A DNA stretch of 64,000 nucleotides from Halichoerus grypus (Eukaryota; Chordata; Mammalia; Carnivora; Phocidae): assembly GCF_964656455.1 (NCBI RefSeq), contig NC_135718.1, positions 131,609,966 to 131,673,965 on the forward strand, written 5' to 3'. Positions 22,230 through 33,824 of this stretch are shown piece by piece. The translations under genes were made by a program, and so were the position numbers. Positions within the stretch are counted from its first letter, which is position 1; every line of letters starts with the position of its first letter. The notes below the pieces were generated by a model. The model was not told the origin of the DNA. It worked only from the letters and a program-made list of their open reading frames with translations, and ran no database searches.

Positions 22230-22460
22230 ACCATAAATCCGCTGCAGCTTTGCCTCTCCATCCAGCCCGTCTGCTTCTGTCAGCATCAGCAAAATGCATA
22301 ATAGAGAAAATAAGCCAGAAAGGCTAATAACATTCATCTGAATAAAATAATCTCTTTGGCTGCCTCAGTTCATTTCATTTTAATCAAGGTGCCAGGAGGG
22401 AATTTAGGCTTAAAAAGCCGACTCCCTGCTTGTCACTAGTTCCCTGTCCAACTGTCACTA
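22230..22460. promoter_or_regulatory. Candidate conserved non-coding element
   Basis: Repeat-free, balanced-composition block with several TAAT-type cores and phrases such as 'agcaaaatgcataatagaga', 'taataacattcatctgaat' and 'catttcattttaatcaagg'. The style is like deeply conserved intronic enhancers of brain-expressed genes, but this is judged by eye only. Confidence 0.3.
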
Positions 22461-24551
22461 AATGATCCCTTTTATTAAGCAGGTACCTTTTTTTTTTGTT
22501 TGTTTTTTGGTCTTTTTTCTATCCTCTTCATAGTCGGCCACTCAGTAACATATCGAATGTATTTAACTCATTTCGGGTTTTGTCTCTTATCACATAATGT
22601 GTCTATTTTCGAATGTGAGGAATCGTATTTTTCTTAGATGGATTGATATTTGCCATCCCCGTGGTCGGACTGGCAGGTTTGATAGGAATTCTGAGAAAGA
22701 GGGGCTCAGAGGAAGTGGCTGAAGCGTCTCGGGCTCTGGTGATCCGAGTTCCCTTTGGCTTGCTTCCTGTCTCCTTCAGCACACAGTTCCCCGTGTGGAA
22801 TGCAGGAGTGATTGTTCCTTAGGGGAAGGACAGTGGAAGATTAAATTCTGCTCTCCCGTTGGTATCTCCCTCACATCTTCCCAGAGACATACAGCTGCTT
22901 GGTTAATTGCCGATTGCTGCCGTCGTATCCCTACCATTCTTGGCCAAGGGCTGTGCATTTTCAGCAGGCTGCGCTCTTGGCCCTGACCCAGGGCCTGGTG
23001 AGGAGCCTGTTGGAAATTGACGAAAGCTGATCCCAGTTTGTTTGGAAATAAAAATAATAATATTTCTTCACATTTGTTCAGTGCTTTACTGCTGATGTAA
23101 TTCTTTTGCATTCAGCATCTCATTTTAGCCGCACAACAGCCCCATAGGTGGGCAGGTGGGGGCCATTGGCCCAAAAGGAAACGTACCTCAGTAGAAGAGT
23201 GCAGAAGCTCCAGCCATCCGGTAATGCCAAGCTTGTGTCACGTGTCCCATCTGCAGAGCTGTGAGCACAGCAGTTCTTCATTAAACGGCACCTTCGGCCA
23301 GGAGGCCTTCTGGGATTTTACAGTGAGGTTTTGCAGATCTTTAGGGAGCGAGACGTACACCGATGGGGCGCGTGTCCATCTTACAGGGGAGACAACTGAA
23401 ACAGAATAGAGGGGATATGGCAATAAAGGGAAGTGTAATAAGGAGGCCAACATGGACCTTTCTAGAGTTCTCTCTTTACCCGAGATATCATAGGGAAATC
23501 CCTTGGAGCATTTGCTGCTAAGTTTTGTTGAACATCCATAAATAGTCTAAAGTTGAAGGAGAAAAACTGGCCTAATGGATTTGAAGCTAATGATTCAGCT
23601 GTGCAGGTTTATCCTTTCGATGCATTTATAATGATAATCTCTTCTGTGGGGGCATAGCCAGCTTGTGACTTTCTGGGCCTCCTTTCTTTTTTTGACTCCA
23701 GAGTCATTCCCTCTCAAGTGCAGTATTATGTTTTCTTGATCTGCCTCCTGAAAAAAATTTTAAGTAAGAAAAATACTTCTGGATATTTTGTCTGCTTTTT
23801 AGGGATTAGTGTTTGAGGAGGTTTGCAGCTGTTCAGTACATTCCTAAGGGATGCAGACCCTTTTCTTTAAATGCCCAAGTATTACACAACCTGACTCCAG
23901 GGGCAGGGAAAGTAAAGAAACTGTACAAACAAATGATAGATGGAAAAGATATAAAGACAAATTTCAATCTCCTAACCAAACGAAGTTCCCTTGGCTCCAG
24001 CAGCCCCAAATAAAATAAGGCTGCAAAGCTGTTAAAGCAGGAAACCACTCTAGCAGAACCTTCATATGCTCCCTATGAAATCACGTCTCGTTGACTTGCT
24101 TATTTTCCAGCCTGAAGTGTGTTTCATCTTTGTTCGTGTTGGCGGGGAAAAGTGCCGATATGGTATATGTGTATTCCCCTCCTACTACATGCCCTTCACC
24201 TCTCCTGCTCCGCCACTGCCCTAAAATAAACAAATGAATTAATTAAAACACCTCAGTTGAAAGGAGGAATATGTCCAAGAAAGCATACAAACTCAAAGAA
24301 CTAAAAATATTGCCTGAAAAACTTCAGTAATAGGAAAAGAGAGTAGGGACCCATACGAGAAGCATACAGCAGAGTTTAATACTATCTTGAAAGGCTTTTT
24401 TAAAATAAAAATTGTGCACAGAATCCCCATACATACAGCAGATCCAAAGCACTATTTTATTGGTGTAAATCCACTTTTAAAGTGCAAGTTTATGAAGAGT
24501 ACTCATTACAGGGTCAGTCAGTGAGAACAATGAGGCTGTGTTCATGACCCC
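22461..24551. other. Unique intron sequence
   Basis: No repeat family or exon recognised. A small T-rich stretch lies at about 22490-22515. Confidence 0.5.
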
Positions 24552-24567
24552 AAATATTGAAATTAGG

Positions 24568-24764
24568 GGGGGCACCTGGGTGGCTCAGTTGGTTAAGCGT
24601 CTGCCTTCAGCTAAGGTCATGATCCCAGGGTCCTGGGATCGAGCCCCACATCGGGCTCCCTGCTCAGCGGGGAGCCTGCTTCTCCCTCTCCCACACCTCC
24701 TGCTTGTGTTCCCTCTCTCTCTGTGTCTCTCTCTGTCAAAGAAAGAAATAAAATCTTTAAAAAA
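24568..24764 (+). mobile_element. CAN-SINE (young)
   Basis: Head 'cacctgggtggctcagttgg', 'ttaagcgtctgccttcagct', CTTGTGTTCCCTCTCTC, and a tail with AAAGAAAGAAATAAAATC. Flanked by a perfect 16-bp duplication, aaatattgaaattagg, at 24552-24567 and 24765-24780. It lies 1.7 kb upstream of the exon at 26477. Confidence 0.95.
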
Positions 24765-25128
24765 AAATATTGAAATTAGGATTATGAATCAGAGTTGCAG
24801 TTTTTATATCAGTTTCAGCATCCAGGTTATTTCTGGTTCTGATTTGGGTTGCCCTGTATCAAGAAAATCCTGATTCACACAGATGGATTATAATCTGAGA
24901 TAGTTTTAAATTGGCCTAGGCTCTTGAAAAAGGATATTTTTGTTTTGAAGTTGAATCACTAACATTACCTAGTACCTATTCCCATCCCCTTCCATAAATA
25001 TTATTGTGGAAGCACAAAATGTATAATAAGCATAAAAACAATTGATAATGATGGGATGGTATTGAGCATTCTCACTACCCAACCGTGGTCTACCGTGAAC
25101 CCAGCCTAGGCCCCTGAACATCTGTGTG

Positions 25129-25328
25129 NNNNNNNNNNNNNNNNNNNNNNNNNNNNNNNNNNNNNNNNNNNNNNNNNNNNNNNNNNNNNNNNNNNNNNNN
25201 NNNNNNNNNNNNNNNNNNNNNNNNNNNNNNNNNNNNNNNNNNNNNNNNNNNNNNNNNNNNNNNNNNNNNNNNNNNNNNNNNNNNNNNNNNNNNNNNNNNN
25301 NNNNNNNNNNNNNNNNNNNNNNNNNNNN
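25129..25328. other. Assembly gap (200 N)
   Basis: Exactly 200 undetermined bases inside intron 2. The round number suggests a placeholder or estimated size rather than a measured one. The flanks look like ordinary intron sequence. Confidence 0.99.
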
Positions 25329-25334
25329 GAACAA

Positions 25335-25485
25335 GATCTTTAACTTTTCTCAGTCAACTTCCCACATCTGCTGAATGTGGTTAATAATACGCCCTTCCTC
25401 AGGCTGTCGTAGGGTTCAAGTTAAACAATGTGAGTATAGGGCCCAGCTATGTGCCAAGTGCACAGTAAGCCCTTGATAAATAGTA
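25335..25485 (+). repeat. MIR relic at the gap edge
   Basis: 'acttttctcagtcaacttcc' and 'gtgccaagtgcacagtaagc', followed by a 'cttgataaatagt' end. The left half of the element probably lies in the gap. Confidence 0.55.
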
Positions 25486-25954
25486 CAACAAACAACCCCT
25501 ACTTTCGGTTTCTCTTTTTAAAGAAATCCAGCTTGCAGATGTAGAATCTTTTCTGTTGCTTAAACCAGGGCTGCGAACTGAGTAGATAATCAATCTAGTC
25601 TTTTGGATCACAGTGTTTTCATTAGAAATGAGCACCTAGGTTTGGCATTTCACTGCTCCACTCAGGCTGTAGAAGTTTTAGGAATACACGTGTTTGGGTA
25701 TGGTTTGTGCTCTTGGTTGTATGGGGCATGACATAATGGCTCAACCAATGAACTGAAATCTCCTTAGATGTGTTCTGTGGCCTGAAGAGGTTTTAGGGCC
25801 TTTTTTTTTTTTTTTTCACAGCAAGGGCCTTGAAGGTTGTTGTCTTCACTGAATCCTAATATGAATACTGTGTGGGGATGTGGTCTGTAGTGCTCTCGTG
25901 ATTTTTGTCTCTAGACCTCTAAGTTTTGTCTCCAACCCTAGACACAAACCAAAT
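25486..25954. other. Unique intron sequence
   Basis: Contains a 17-base T-run at about 25800-25816. Nothing else is recognised. Confidence 0.5.
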
Positions 25955-26235
25955 GTCTTAGTGGCTAAGGCTATGGACTTTGGAGTCAGCCTAGACCTGT
26001 CCTAGTCAGGTGACACAGAGCTGTGTGGTTCTAGTCCCTGACTCCTTCTTATGGTCTCTATGACTTCTTACTAGCTGTGGGCAAGTGACAACTTCCCTGA
26101 GTTTCAATTTTCTAATTAGTAAAATGGGGATAACGGTAGTTCTTTCCTTACAGGGAAATGATGAAACTTATGCGATGAGTGCATATAAAACATTTACTAA
26201 GTTCCTAGAATGTAATAGATGCTCAACAGATAATC
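25955..26235 (+). repeat. MIR SINE just upstream of an exon
   Basis: 'aaggctatggactttggagt', 'agctgtgggcaagtgacaac' and 'aatgtaatagatgctcaaca' give the MIR order. It ends about 240 bp before the exon at 26477. Confidence 0.75.
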
Positions 26236-26476
26236 CTGCTTCTCCTCTTTCTTCTCTTTCCCTCTTTCTCTCTCCTCCCTCTTCTCTTCTCATTATTCTT
26301 GTTTTCTCCACTGAGTTTTTAGATAGAGAAACTAGAGGTGCAGGCTTCAGGAAAGGTATCTATTTCTGGCTTGGCTTTGATCACTGTGATTTTATGACAT
26401 GGATTGTATTCTTAGCTGTTGGCCCTGGCTACTCACTGACACTGATTTTTTTTTTTTTCTTGCTGTTTCTCTGCAG

Positions 26477-26639
26477 GAAGGATCAGAATGTTCTCTCTCC
26501 AGTCAACTGCTGGAATCTCCTCTTAAACCAGGTGAAGCGGGAGAGCAGGGACCACACCACCCTGAGTGACATCTACCTGAATAATATCATTCCTCGATTT
26601 GTTCAAGTCAGTGAGGACTCAGGAAGACTCTTTAAAAAG
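26477..26639 (+). CDS. SRGAP2: SRGAP2 coding exon 3 (F-BAR domain)
   Basis: The exon is 163 bp: one base (G) completing the split Lys codon, then 54 codons ending exactly at a codon boundary. The acceptor is TTTCTCTGCAG and the donor is AAG|gtatat. The translation reads KDQNVLSPVNCWNLLLNQVK, then RESRDHTTLSDIYLNN and IIPRFVQVSEDSGRLFKK. These residues continue the F-BAR helical bundle. The form NCWNLLLNQVKRESRDHTTL is the SRGAP2 version; from memory SRGAP1 has NCWYLLLNQVRRESKDHATL and SRGAP3 has NCWYLVLHQTRRESRDHATL. The frame is also open upstream through intron sequence back to an ATG at 26085, which is probably chance. Read-through into the next intron would add five codons and stop at 26655-26657. 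Confidence 0.96.
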
Positions 26640-26657
26640 GTATATAGCTATTTCTAG

Positions 26658-28046
26658 GCACAGGGATACTTGGGTGGAGCAATAATACCATCTTGTAAAT
26701 AAGAGAAAGACTATTGTATTGGCCTAGTTAAAAGGCTTTCCATTGGTCATTCCCTACCACGATCTCGTGGAGAAAAAATACTGAATAGTCATTCTTTTCT
26801 TCCTTTCTGAGTTGAATTAATAGTAGCCCTGGGAGAGTAACCATTTGCAAGGTACAACCCCACCAGTGGTAACATAATTCATAATCTGCATGTTTTAGTT
26901 ATGACAGTGTTTGCTTGATTTCCTTGAGTGATTTGTGAAGCTGTTGAGATTCAGGGACCTTCAGTGTCATTTCAGGTTTTCCTCTTCTAGTTCATGTATG
27001 TTTATGATTTAGTTTAGTTTTATTTCTAAGCACTCATCTTGGCCAGGGTGAACTCATGAATTTGGTTCTTCTTATCATGACATATCTTGGTCTTTGGGTC
27101 CCTGAATGCTTTCTGAAGCTCAATTGTTTGTCACAATTCCTTGGATGTAAGTTGAAAAATCTGACCGAGGAAAAACTCAAAATATATTGTGGTAATCTTA
27201 AGAAACTTATGTAAAATTGACCTTACCTGTCAGTGGTGGAAATAGTCTCTTGGAAACTAAGGAACCTCTTTTCTAAGCTCTCTCACCCTGAGCTCTCAGT
27301 GGAGTCACTGATTCATGACTTTTGGTTACAAATGGTGGCAAAAGCCCCAACCGTTGTACGTAATGTACCATGTCTAATATTCAAGCTCTGGTATCCCCAG
27401 AAGCCTTTTCAGAAGGCGAATAATCTTCCTACAAGTTCTAGATATAAAGAGGGTATATAGGGCTATTTCATTGGTTTCATACATAGGAAATTCATTGGTT
27501 TTCATTTGACAAAATCCAGGGGTAAAATCTGAGACTGGGAGAGAAAGGACTTCAGTAAACAGGACTGTGGTCAATAGTAGCCAGTTTGCCAATTCTTAAC
27601 ATTAGGAAGTTTTCCAGATTTCAGTAGGTCTGGAGTTAGAACCCAGTTTCTTCTGTTTACACCAGCATGAAAAAAAGAACTGATTTAGAATATTCCATCT
27701 ACATAACGCATCTGTGTAGGGGCTTTTCCTGTGTCTTAGAGACAGGATATGAAGAGTAAAAAGCATCTGACAATGAAAAAAAGGAAGAGAAAAAGAGCTC
27801 CTCCCGGAGTTCACCAACTATTTTTAGTGGCCTGGCTGCGCTGCGGTTGGGGCCATACTTCATTTAGGGGTAAAGGTACTTTTCACCATTTCCTCATGGT
27901 TTCTAGCATCTGTTCTAGCTTCCTTGTCATTCGTCTGAATTATGCTGCAACACTTGGTGATGTATGGATGTGGCTAAAATGAACGACTGTAGTTAATACT
28001 GTACTCAATACTGGAAATACGCTAGAGAGTAGGTTTCCCATGCTCT

Positions 28047-28049
<3 letters not shown>
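26658..28049. other. Unique intron sequence
   Basis: No repeat family or exon recognised downstream of the second exon. Confidence 0.5.

Positions 28050-28087
<38 letters not shown>
28050..28087. repeat. (CA)n microsatellite
   Basis: About 19 uninterrupted CA units. Confidence 0.97.
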
Positions 28088-28090
<3 letters not shown>

Positions 28091-28699
28091 AACCGTGTGA
28101 GGTGGTCTGTTAATTGGCTTGACTGTAGTAATCATTTCACTATGTATACATCTGTATCAAATCATAATGTCTTACTCCTTAAATATATAGCTTTTATTAG
28201 AAAAAAAAATTAAGCCTATTTATGTAGAACCTTGACAGTAATCAGATGCCACTTCAGCTCTTCTGTGTGACCTTGACAGCCACTTAGATTATTTCTAGAA
28301 GGACAGGGGCTGACTGATCATTTCCTCCTTCATTTTCTCTGTTCATCTGGGAAAAAAACTTCTGTGAGGGATATTCAGCTATCTGGACTTCAGCCAAGCT
28401 CTCAGCTACCTTTTTTCCCAGCTTTAGAAGGTTAGAGAAGAGCCACGCTCAGGAGTGTTACGACCCTTCCAGATCAGAGATGTATACGCTGAAGGCAGCC
28501 GCTTATCAAAGCCATGGATGCTTCTGGTTCCTCAAGTACTACTCACATTTCACCAAGAGCCCAAGTGCATGGCTCGGGGCTCTTTACCCTCCGGAAAGAA
28601 AATCTGCCCGTGAATGATATTCCTAGCCATGGTCTCAGAGTTGATCTCCATAAACTGTGCGTTGCTTTGCTGGGGGTATAGGGAAGAATTTCTCATTCC
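28088..28699. other. Unique intron sequence
   Basis: Nothing recognised. Confidence 0.5.
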
Positions 28700-29140
28700 T
28701 CACAGGACTTTTTATATATTACATTTTATTGAAGAAAGGGGCACATATCATGGGGCCTATAGCTGCATGCATTTTTACAAACTGAACACACCTGGTAACT
28801 AGTGCCCAGATCAAGACACATGATTTCAGTACCCTAGAAACTCCGCTCATGCTTCCTCCCAGTCCTCAGGGGGTTGGGAGGGGTGGTCCCAACCCCCAAG
28901 GATAACAGCTATCCTGACTTTTAACAGCAGAGATTAGTTTTACTTAGTTTCATACTTTATATAAATAGAATCATACAGTGTATACTCTTTTGTGTCTGGT
29001 TTCTGTCATTCAACATATGTTTGTGAGATTTATTCATATTGTTTTATATGGTTGCAGCTCATAGGACTTTCTCTTGATCTTTATAACTTTTCATCAGTTA
29101 AATTATAGTTATTATTAGAGATATGCATAGGATTGCTGAA
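28700..29140 (-). repeat. Old L1M LINE 3' region relic
   Basis: Phrases typical of reversed L1M sequence: 'tagtgcccagatcaagacac', 'ataaatagaatcatacagtg' and 'cttttgtgtctggtttctgt'. No intact frame. Confidence 0.55.
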
Positions 29141-30184
29141 TAGCCAATGTTTACTATCCCACTGCATGAATAATCTCTTTTCTCTCTCCCCTGGGGTCCA
29201 TTGTAGGCAGAGCATTCTAAGGTAGAGGCTGGCTTGGCTGATCACAAGAGTAAATTAATTCTGTTTTGGCTGGGTGAGAGCCTCTCTGCTTTCTAGTAAT
29301 GGGCACAGAAGCATTCTGTCTCCGTAACTTAATTTTTTATTCCCTTTTGTTTAAAGTGTGTTGCACTTGAAGAATTAGAAATCCCACTGGTTAAGATACA
29401 GTAATCAGATAAGAGAACTAAGGAACGAGCCCGGCCACACTGTCAGTTAAATGAAGCTTCCCAGGGCTTGCTTTGCTCTATCAGAGCAGAGGTCTCTTCC
29501 AAGTAACCCTTTCTCTTGGGCTCAACTCTGCTAGCAACTCCGAAACCTTAGACAATTACTTCTTTCTGTGCCTTAGTTCCCTAAAGTTAAAAAAAAAAAA
29601 AAAAGTGCTTGGCCTATGTGATCTTCACACTGCCGTCAAAATCTAATACACTATAATTCTATGATGAATTCTGTGATGCCCAATATAGGGTATCCTGTGT
29701 TGGGGGCTTCATTCTGGTTGTTGGGTGACCTTTGTTAAATTGTGATAAGGAAACTGGAGCCCTCACGATACAGACAAATAAAAGTGGGTGTGGGTATGGA
29801 GAGGGGGCTAGCTTAGGCAGTTAAAGACCAAATTTCTTGAGGAATGAAGCAGTGTTTCAGATTCTCTTATCTATAATGGCCAGCAACCAAGAGATGCCAA
29901 ACAGGAATCCAAGTGTATAAAATAGTTACACCTTTTGTTTTACCTATAAATTCGGTTCCAGCAGCAGCAGGGAAATCCACATTTCTCTGGAGACACAGGC
30001 TTTAGGAAAGATACCTTTATTTCTGGTTCGGCTATGGACACCTGTGAAAATTCACCTGAGTTTTATGTGAATTTGGATCTATTTCTCACCAGCAAAAGTC
30101 ATGGGTTTTCCTCCCTTTTTTATTCTTTTTTAAAAAACTCTGTAAAACTTAATGATTCACTAGCAAAGGTTATGATAACAAAAC
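29141..30184. other. Unique intron sequence
   Basis: A weak MIR core on the + strand may lie near 29530-29640. A 16-base A-run sits at about 29588-29604. Otherwise unrecognised. Confidence 0.45.
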
Positions 30185-30380
30185 CCACATTTTTTGAACC
30201 CTTATGTTCTAGGTACAGTATTAAACACTTTATATGCTTAATCTTTACAATAATTCCCTTAAGTAATTGCTATTAATAGCCCTATTTTATGAAGGAGGAA
30301 ACTGAAACTTAGGGAGATTAATCAAAAAATGAGGTGAGACTAGTATTTAAATCCATTCATCTCACTCTAGAACTTGAGGT
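30185..30380 (-). repeat. MIR SINE
   Basis: 'acactttatatgcttaatct', 'gaaggaggaaactgaaactt' and a run-out into 'atttaaatccattcatctc' match a reversed MIR. Confidence 0.65.
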
Positions 30381-31509
30381 TTCCTCCTACATGCTGTGTT
30401 AGGACTCGGGGTATGGTGTGCAGAGTAGAGGGTGTTCTGTATTTTCCTACTCTTTTTGTTGAACCCAGATATTTCACTTAGTTACAGAATTAACCTAACC
30501 TTTTCTCTTGCACACAAGCCTTCAAAAGGTTTGGAGGTGTTAAACATCAACATTGGGTTGTTTCTCCTACCTGGTGTCTGGGCAAGCATCTGGAAGCTGA
30601 CAGTGAAATAGGACAGCAAGTTTTTCTCTCCAGGGGCAGGATCGCTAGTAAGGGGGAAACAAAGACTCATTAAATGTGAGAACTGGCCAAAAATCTGGCT
30701 CACAGCTAACTCCGCTAATTTGGGGACGTCAGGGTGGCTGCACAATTGGCCCCTCTGTACTACTGAACCCCCTTAAGGGATGCTCCTTGCTCACCCTCTG
30801 GTTTGTGGTTATGTCTGCTGGGACATATTTTACATTTTGCATGAAGCCCGGTGGAGATTCCTTTAGCTAAATATAACATCTAGAGAAAGTAGCCTCCTGT
30901 CCACAGCTTAGAAACAGACCCACTTTGTCTAGGACTCCAGGGGAAATGGAGCTCATTTGGTGCTCCTGACATCTCCTTTCGTGTAATGAAAGCTCAGTCT
31001 GTCTAACCCCTATTGGAACCAACGTTTAGGCAAATATTATTGCTGCCACCTTCATTTGTTTAATGTGGTGGCTTCAAAATCAGGAGCCAAACACTACCAA
31101 GTTTGACTTCCAGCTCCACATCGTCTCTGTGAGAGACGTGTTCTAAAGAATCCCACCAAGAATAGAAATCATTTTTCCCACTTTTTCATTTAAACCAAGT
31201 AAACTTGGGTGTGCTTTTCCCACAGGGGAGAGGACAATCCTGTTCTCCCTTCTTCCTTTCACTTAGCTGGAACACACCGAAAGTACCTCGGACTTTGCTT
31301 TTCAGCTCACTGTTTCTAGCCCTTAGTTGCACATTAGCCTTGGAAACCAGTCAATTCAGAAAGTCCCAAGACTCTCAATTGCATCCTTTTTTGTTTGTTT
31401 GTTTTTTTACGGTATTCCAGTTGACTGTACTTTTGTTTTGCCTTTGGTACCCTAAGTTTCCATGGTAGAAAGGTTAAATTGAGCAAGTTGGGTCAGATTC
31501 CTGGTAGAC
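30381..31509. other. Unique intron sequence
   Basis: Nothing recognised. Confidence 0.5.
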
Positions 31510-32601
31510 CAGTAGTTCAGTAGTTCTCAGTTTTGCCTGTGTGTGAGTCATTGTGGGAGTTTAAAAAAAAAAAATCTTTGTGATTTGTGAGACAGATTTC
31601 TTGGGATGTAAAAAGCATGAACAATAAAAGAAAAAAGATAAACTGGACATCATCAATTCTTGTACTTTGCTCTTGCAAAGACATTGTTAAGAAAATGAAA
31701 GACAAATCACAGACTGTGAGAATATATTTGTGATATACATAACTCAATAATCAGAAGACAAACTACCCAAATTTTTAAAAATAGGCAAAAGATTTTAATA
31801 AACACTTCACTAAGAAGATATATAAATGGCCAATAAGCACATGAAAAGATGTTCAATATCATTAATCATTAGGAAAATGCAAATAAAGCAATAAGGAATG
31901 TGCTACATACTCACTAGAATGATTAAAATTAAAAAGACTGACAACAACAAGTGTTAGTTAGGATGGATGGAATTCTCATATGTTGCTGGTGAGAATGTAG
32001 AATGGTACAACCACTTTGGAAAATAGTTTCGCAGTTTCTAATAAAGCTAAGTATGTACTTAGCATATGACCCAGCAATTCCACTGGTAGGTATTTACCCC
32101 AGAGATATAAAAGTATATATCTACACAAAGACTTGTATCTGATTATTCATAATAGCTTTCGTTGTAGGCTGAGTAATGGTCTCCCCAAAGATGTCCATGT
32201 CCTAATACCTGGAACCCATGAACTTACCTTATCCTTATAAAGACTTTACACATATGGTGAATTTGTGGATCTTGTAATGAGGATATTATGCTTCATTATC
32301 TAAGTGGGCCCTAATGCAGTCATGAGTATCCTTATTAGAGGGAAGTAGAGGGAAGTTACAGACAAAAGAGAAGAAGGCTATGTGATGGAAGTAGATGAAA
32401 GCAGAGTCACAGAAAGAAGATGCTAGGCCACTGGCTTTGAGGATGGAGGAAGAGGCCATGAGCCAAGGAATGCAGCTCTAGAAGCTGGAAAAGGCAAGGA
32501 AACGGATTCTACCCGAAAGCCTCCAGTGGGAATGCAGCCCTGTCAGTTTTGTCCCCGTGAAATTGGTTTTGGACTCTGACCTCCAGAACTATAAGAGAAT
32601 A

Positions 32602-33338
32602 GAAATTAAAAGTAGAACTACTGTATGATCCAGCAGTTCCACTTCCGAGTGTTTATCCAAAGAAAACAAAAACACTAATTCCAAAAGATAGTTGCATCCC
32701 TATGTTTATTGCAGCATTATTTGCAGTAGCCAAGATATGGAAGTGACATAAGTGTCCATCATTGGATGAGTGGATAAAGAAATTATAATGTATATATACA
32801 TGTATATGTATATGTATATATAGTGGATTATGATTCAGGCATAAAAAAGAATGAGATCCTGCCATTTGCAACAACATGGATGGACCTCGAGGCCATTACG
32901 CTAAGTGAAATAAGACAGAGAAAGACAAATGCCATGTGATCTTTCTTTTATGTAGAATCAACAAAAACAAAAAACCCAAAGCTTATAGATACAGAGAACA
33001 AATTGGTGGTTGCAAGAGGCAGGGGGATGGGGGTGGGAGAAATGGGTGAAGTGTTGTTTTGTTTGTTTGTTTGGTTTAAATAAATTGAATACAAATTAAA
33101 AATTTTTTTAAAGATTTTATTTTATTTTAGAGAGAGAGAAAGAGAGAGAGAGCAAGCAGGGGAGGAGCAGAGGGGGAGAGGGAGGGAGGGGGAAAGAATC
33201 CCAAGCAGACTCCACACTGAGAATGGAGCCTGATGTGGAGCTTCCTCTCAATGACCTTGAGATCATGACCTGAGCTGAAACCAAGAGTCTGACGCTTAAC
33301 CCACTGAGCCACCCAGGCGCCCGCAAATAAAAAAAATT
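32602..33338 (+). mobile_element. 5'-truncated L1, inner copy
   Basis: Begins in the ORF2 end ('actgtatgatccagcagttc', 'ggatgagtggataaagaaat', 'aacatggatggacctcgagg') and ends in an A-rich tail carrying a SINE. Flanked by the duplication taagagaata at 32592-32601 and 33339-33348, which lies within the LTR. Confidence 0.85.
33106..33322 (-). mobile_element. CAN-SINE in the tail of the inner L1
   Basis: Reversed SINE with 'aaagattttattttatttta', a long GA-rich middle and the head 'ccacccaggcgccc'. Flanks caaattaaaaattt and caaataaaaaaaattt are similar A/T-rich target duplications. Confidence 0.88.
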
Positions 33339-33634
33339 TAAGAGAATAAATGCATGTTGCTTTAAGTCACCAACTTTGTAGTAATTTGTTATAACTGCCT
33401 TAGGAGACTCATATTATATTCGTAATAGTCAAAACTGGAAACAACTCAAATATCCATCAACAGATGAATGGGAAAACATTGTGATATATCCATACATGAA
33501 TACTACTCAGCAATAAAAAGAAACAAAATGCTGATAAATGCAATAATGTAGACGAACTCCAAGAACATTATATTGATTAAAAGAAGCCAGACACAATGAA
33601 TACATTCTGTATGATTCCATTTATATGAAATTTT

Positions 33635-33824
33635 TTTTTAAGATTTTTATTTATTTATTGAGAGAGAGAATGGTAGAGAAAGAGCATGAGAGGGAGGAGG
33701 GTCAGAGGGAGAAGCAGACCCCCTGCTGAGCAGGGAGCCTGATGTGGGACTCAATCCTGGGACTCCAGGGTCATGACCTGAGCGGAAGGCAGTCGCTTAA
33801 CCAACTGAGCCACCCAGGCGCCCC
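33635..33824 (-). mobile_element. CAN-SINE in the outer L1
   Basis: Reversed SINE ('aagatttttatttatttatt', 'ccctgctgagcagggagcct', 'gagccacccaggcgcccc'). Flanked by the 18-bp duplication ccatttatatgaaatttt at 33617-33634 and 33825-33842, which is L1 sequence. Confidence 0.95.

Larger units (their letters stand above)
1404..26476 (+). other. SRGAP2: SRGAP2 intron 2 (about 25.1 kb)
   Basis: The intron runs from gtaggg at 1404 to the acceptor TTGCTGTTTCTCTGCAG ending at 26476. A long T-run sits just upstream of the acceptor as its polypyrimidine tract. The intron contains SINE, L2, MIR, MER5A and L1-like relics, listed separately, and a 200-N gap at 25129-25328, so its true length is uncertain. 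Confidence 0.92.
32163..33414 (+). mobile_element. MaLR/MLT1-type solo LTR, split by an L1
   Basis: Left part: 'gtaggctgagtaatggtctc', 'tccatgtcctaatacctgga', 'tgagccaaggaatgcagctc' and 'cctccagaactataagagaa'. Right part from 33339: 'gctttaagtcaccaactttg' and 'gtagtaatttgttataactg'. The order matches MLT1-like LTRs of the ERVL-MaLR group. It is an old non-coding LTR with no retroviral gene. Confidence 0.65.

Noticed and set aside
32163..33414. Possible endogenous retrovirus with genes
   Set aside because: Only a solo LTR-like segment is present; there are no gag, pol or env frames.
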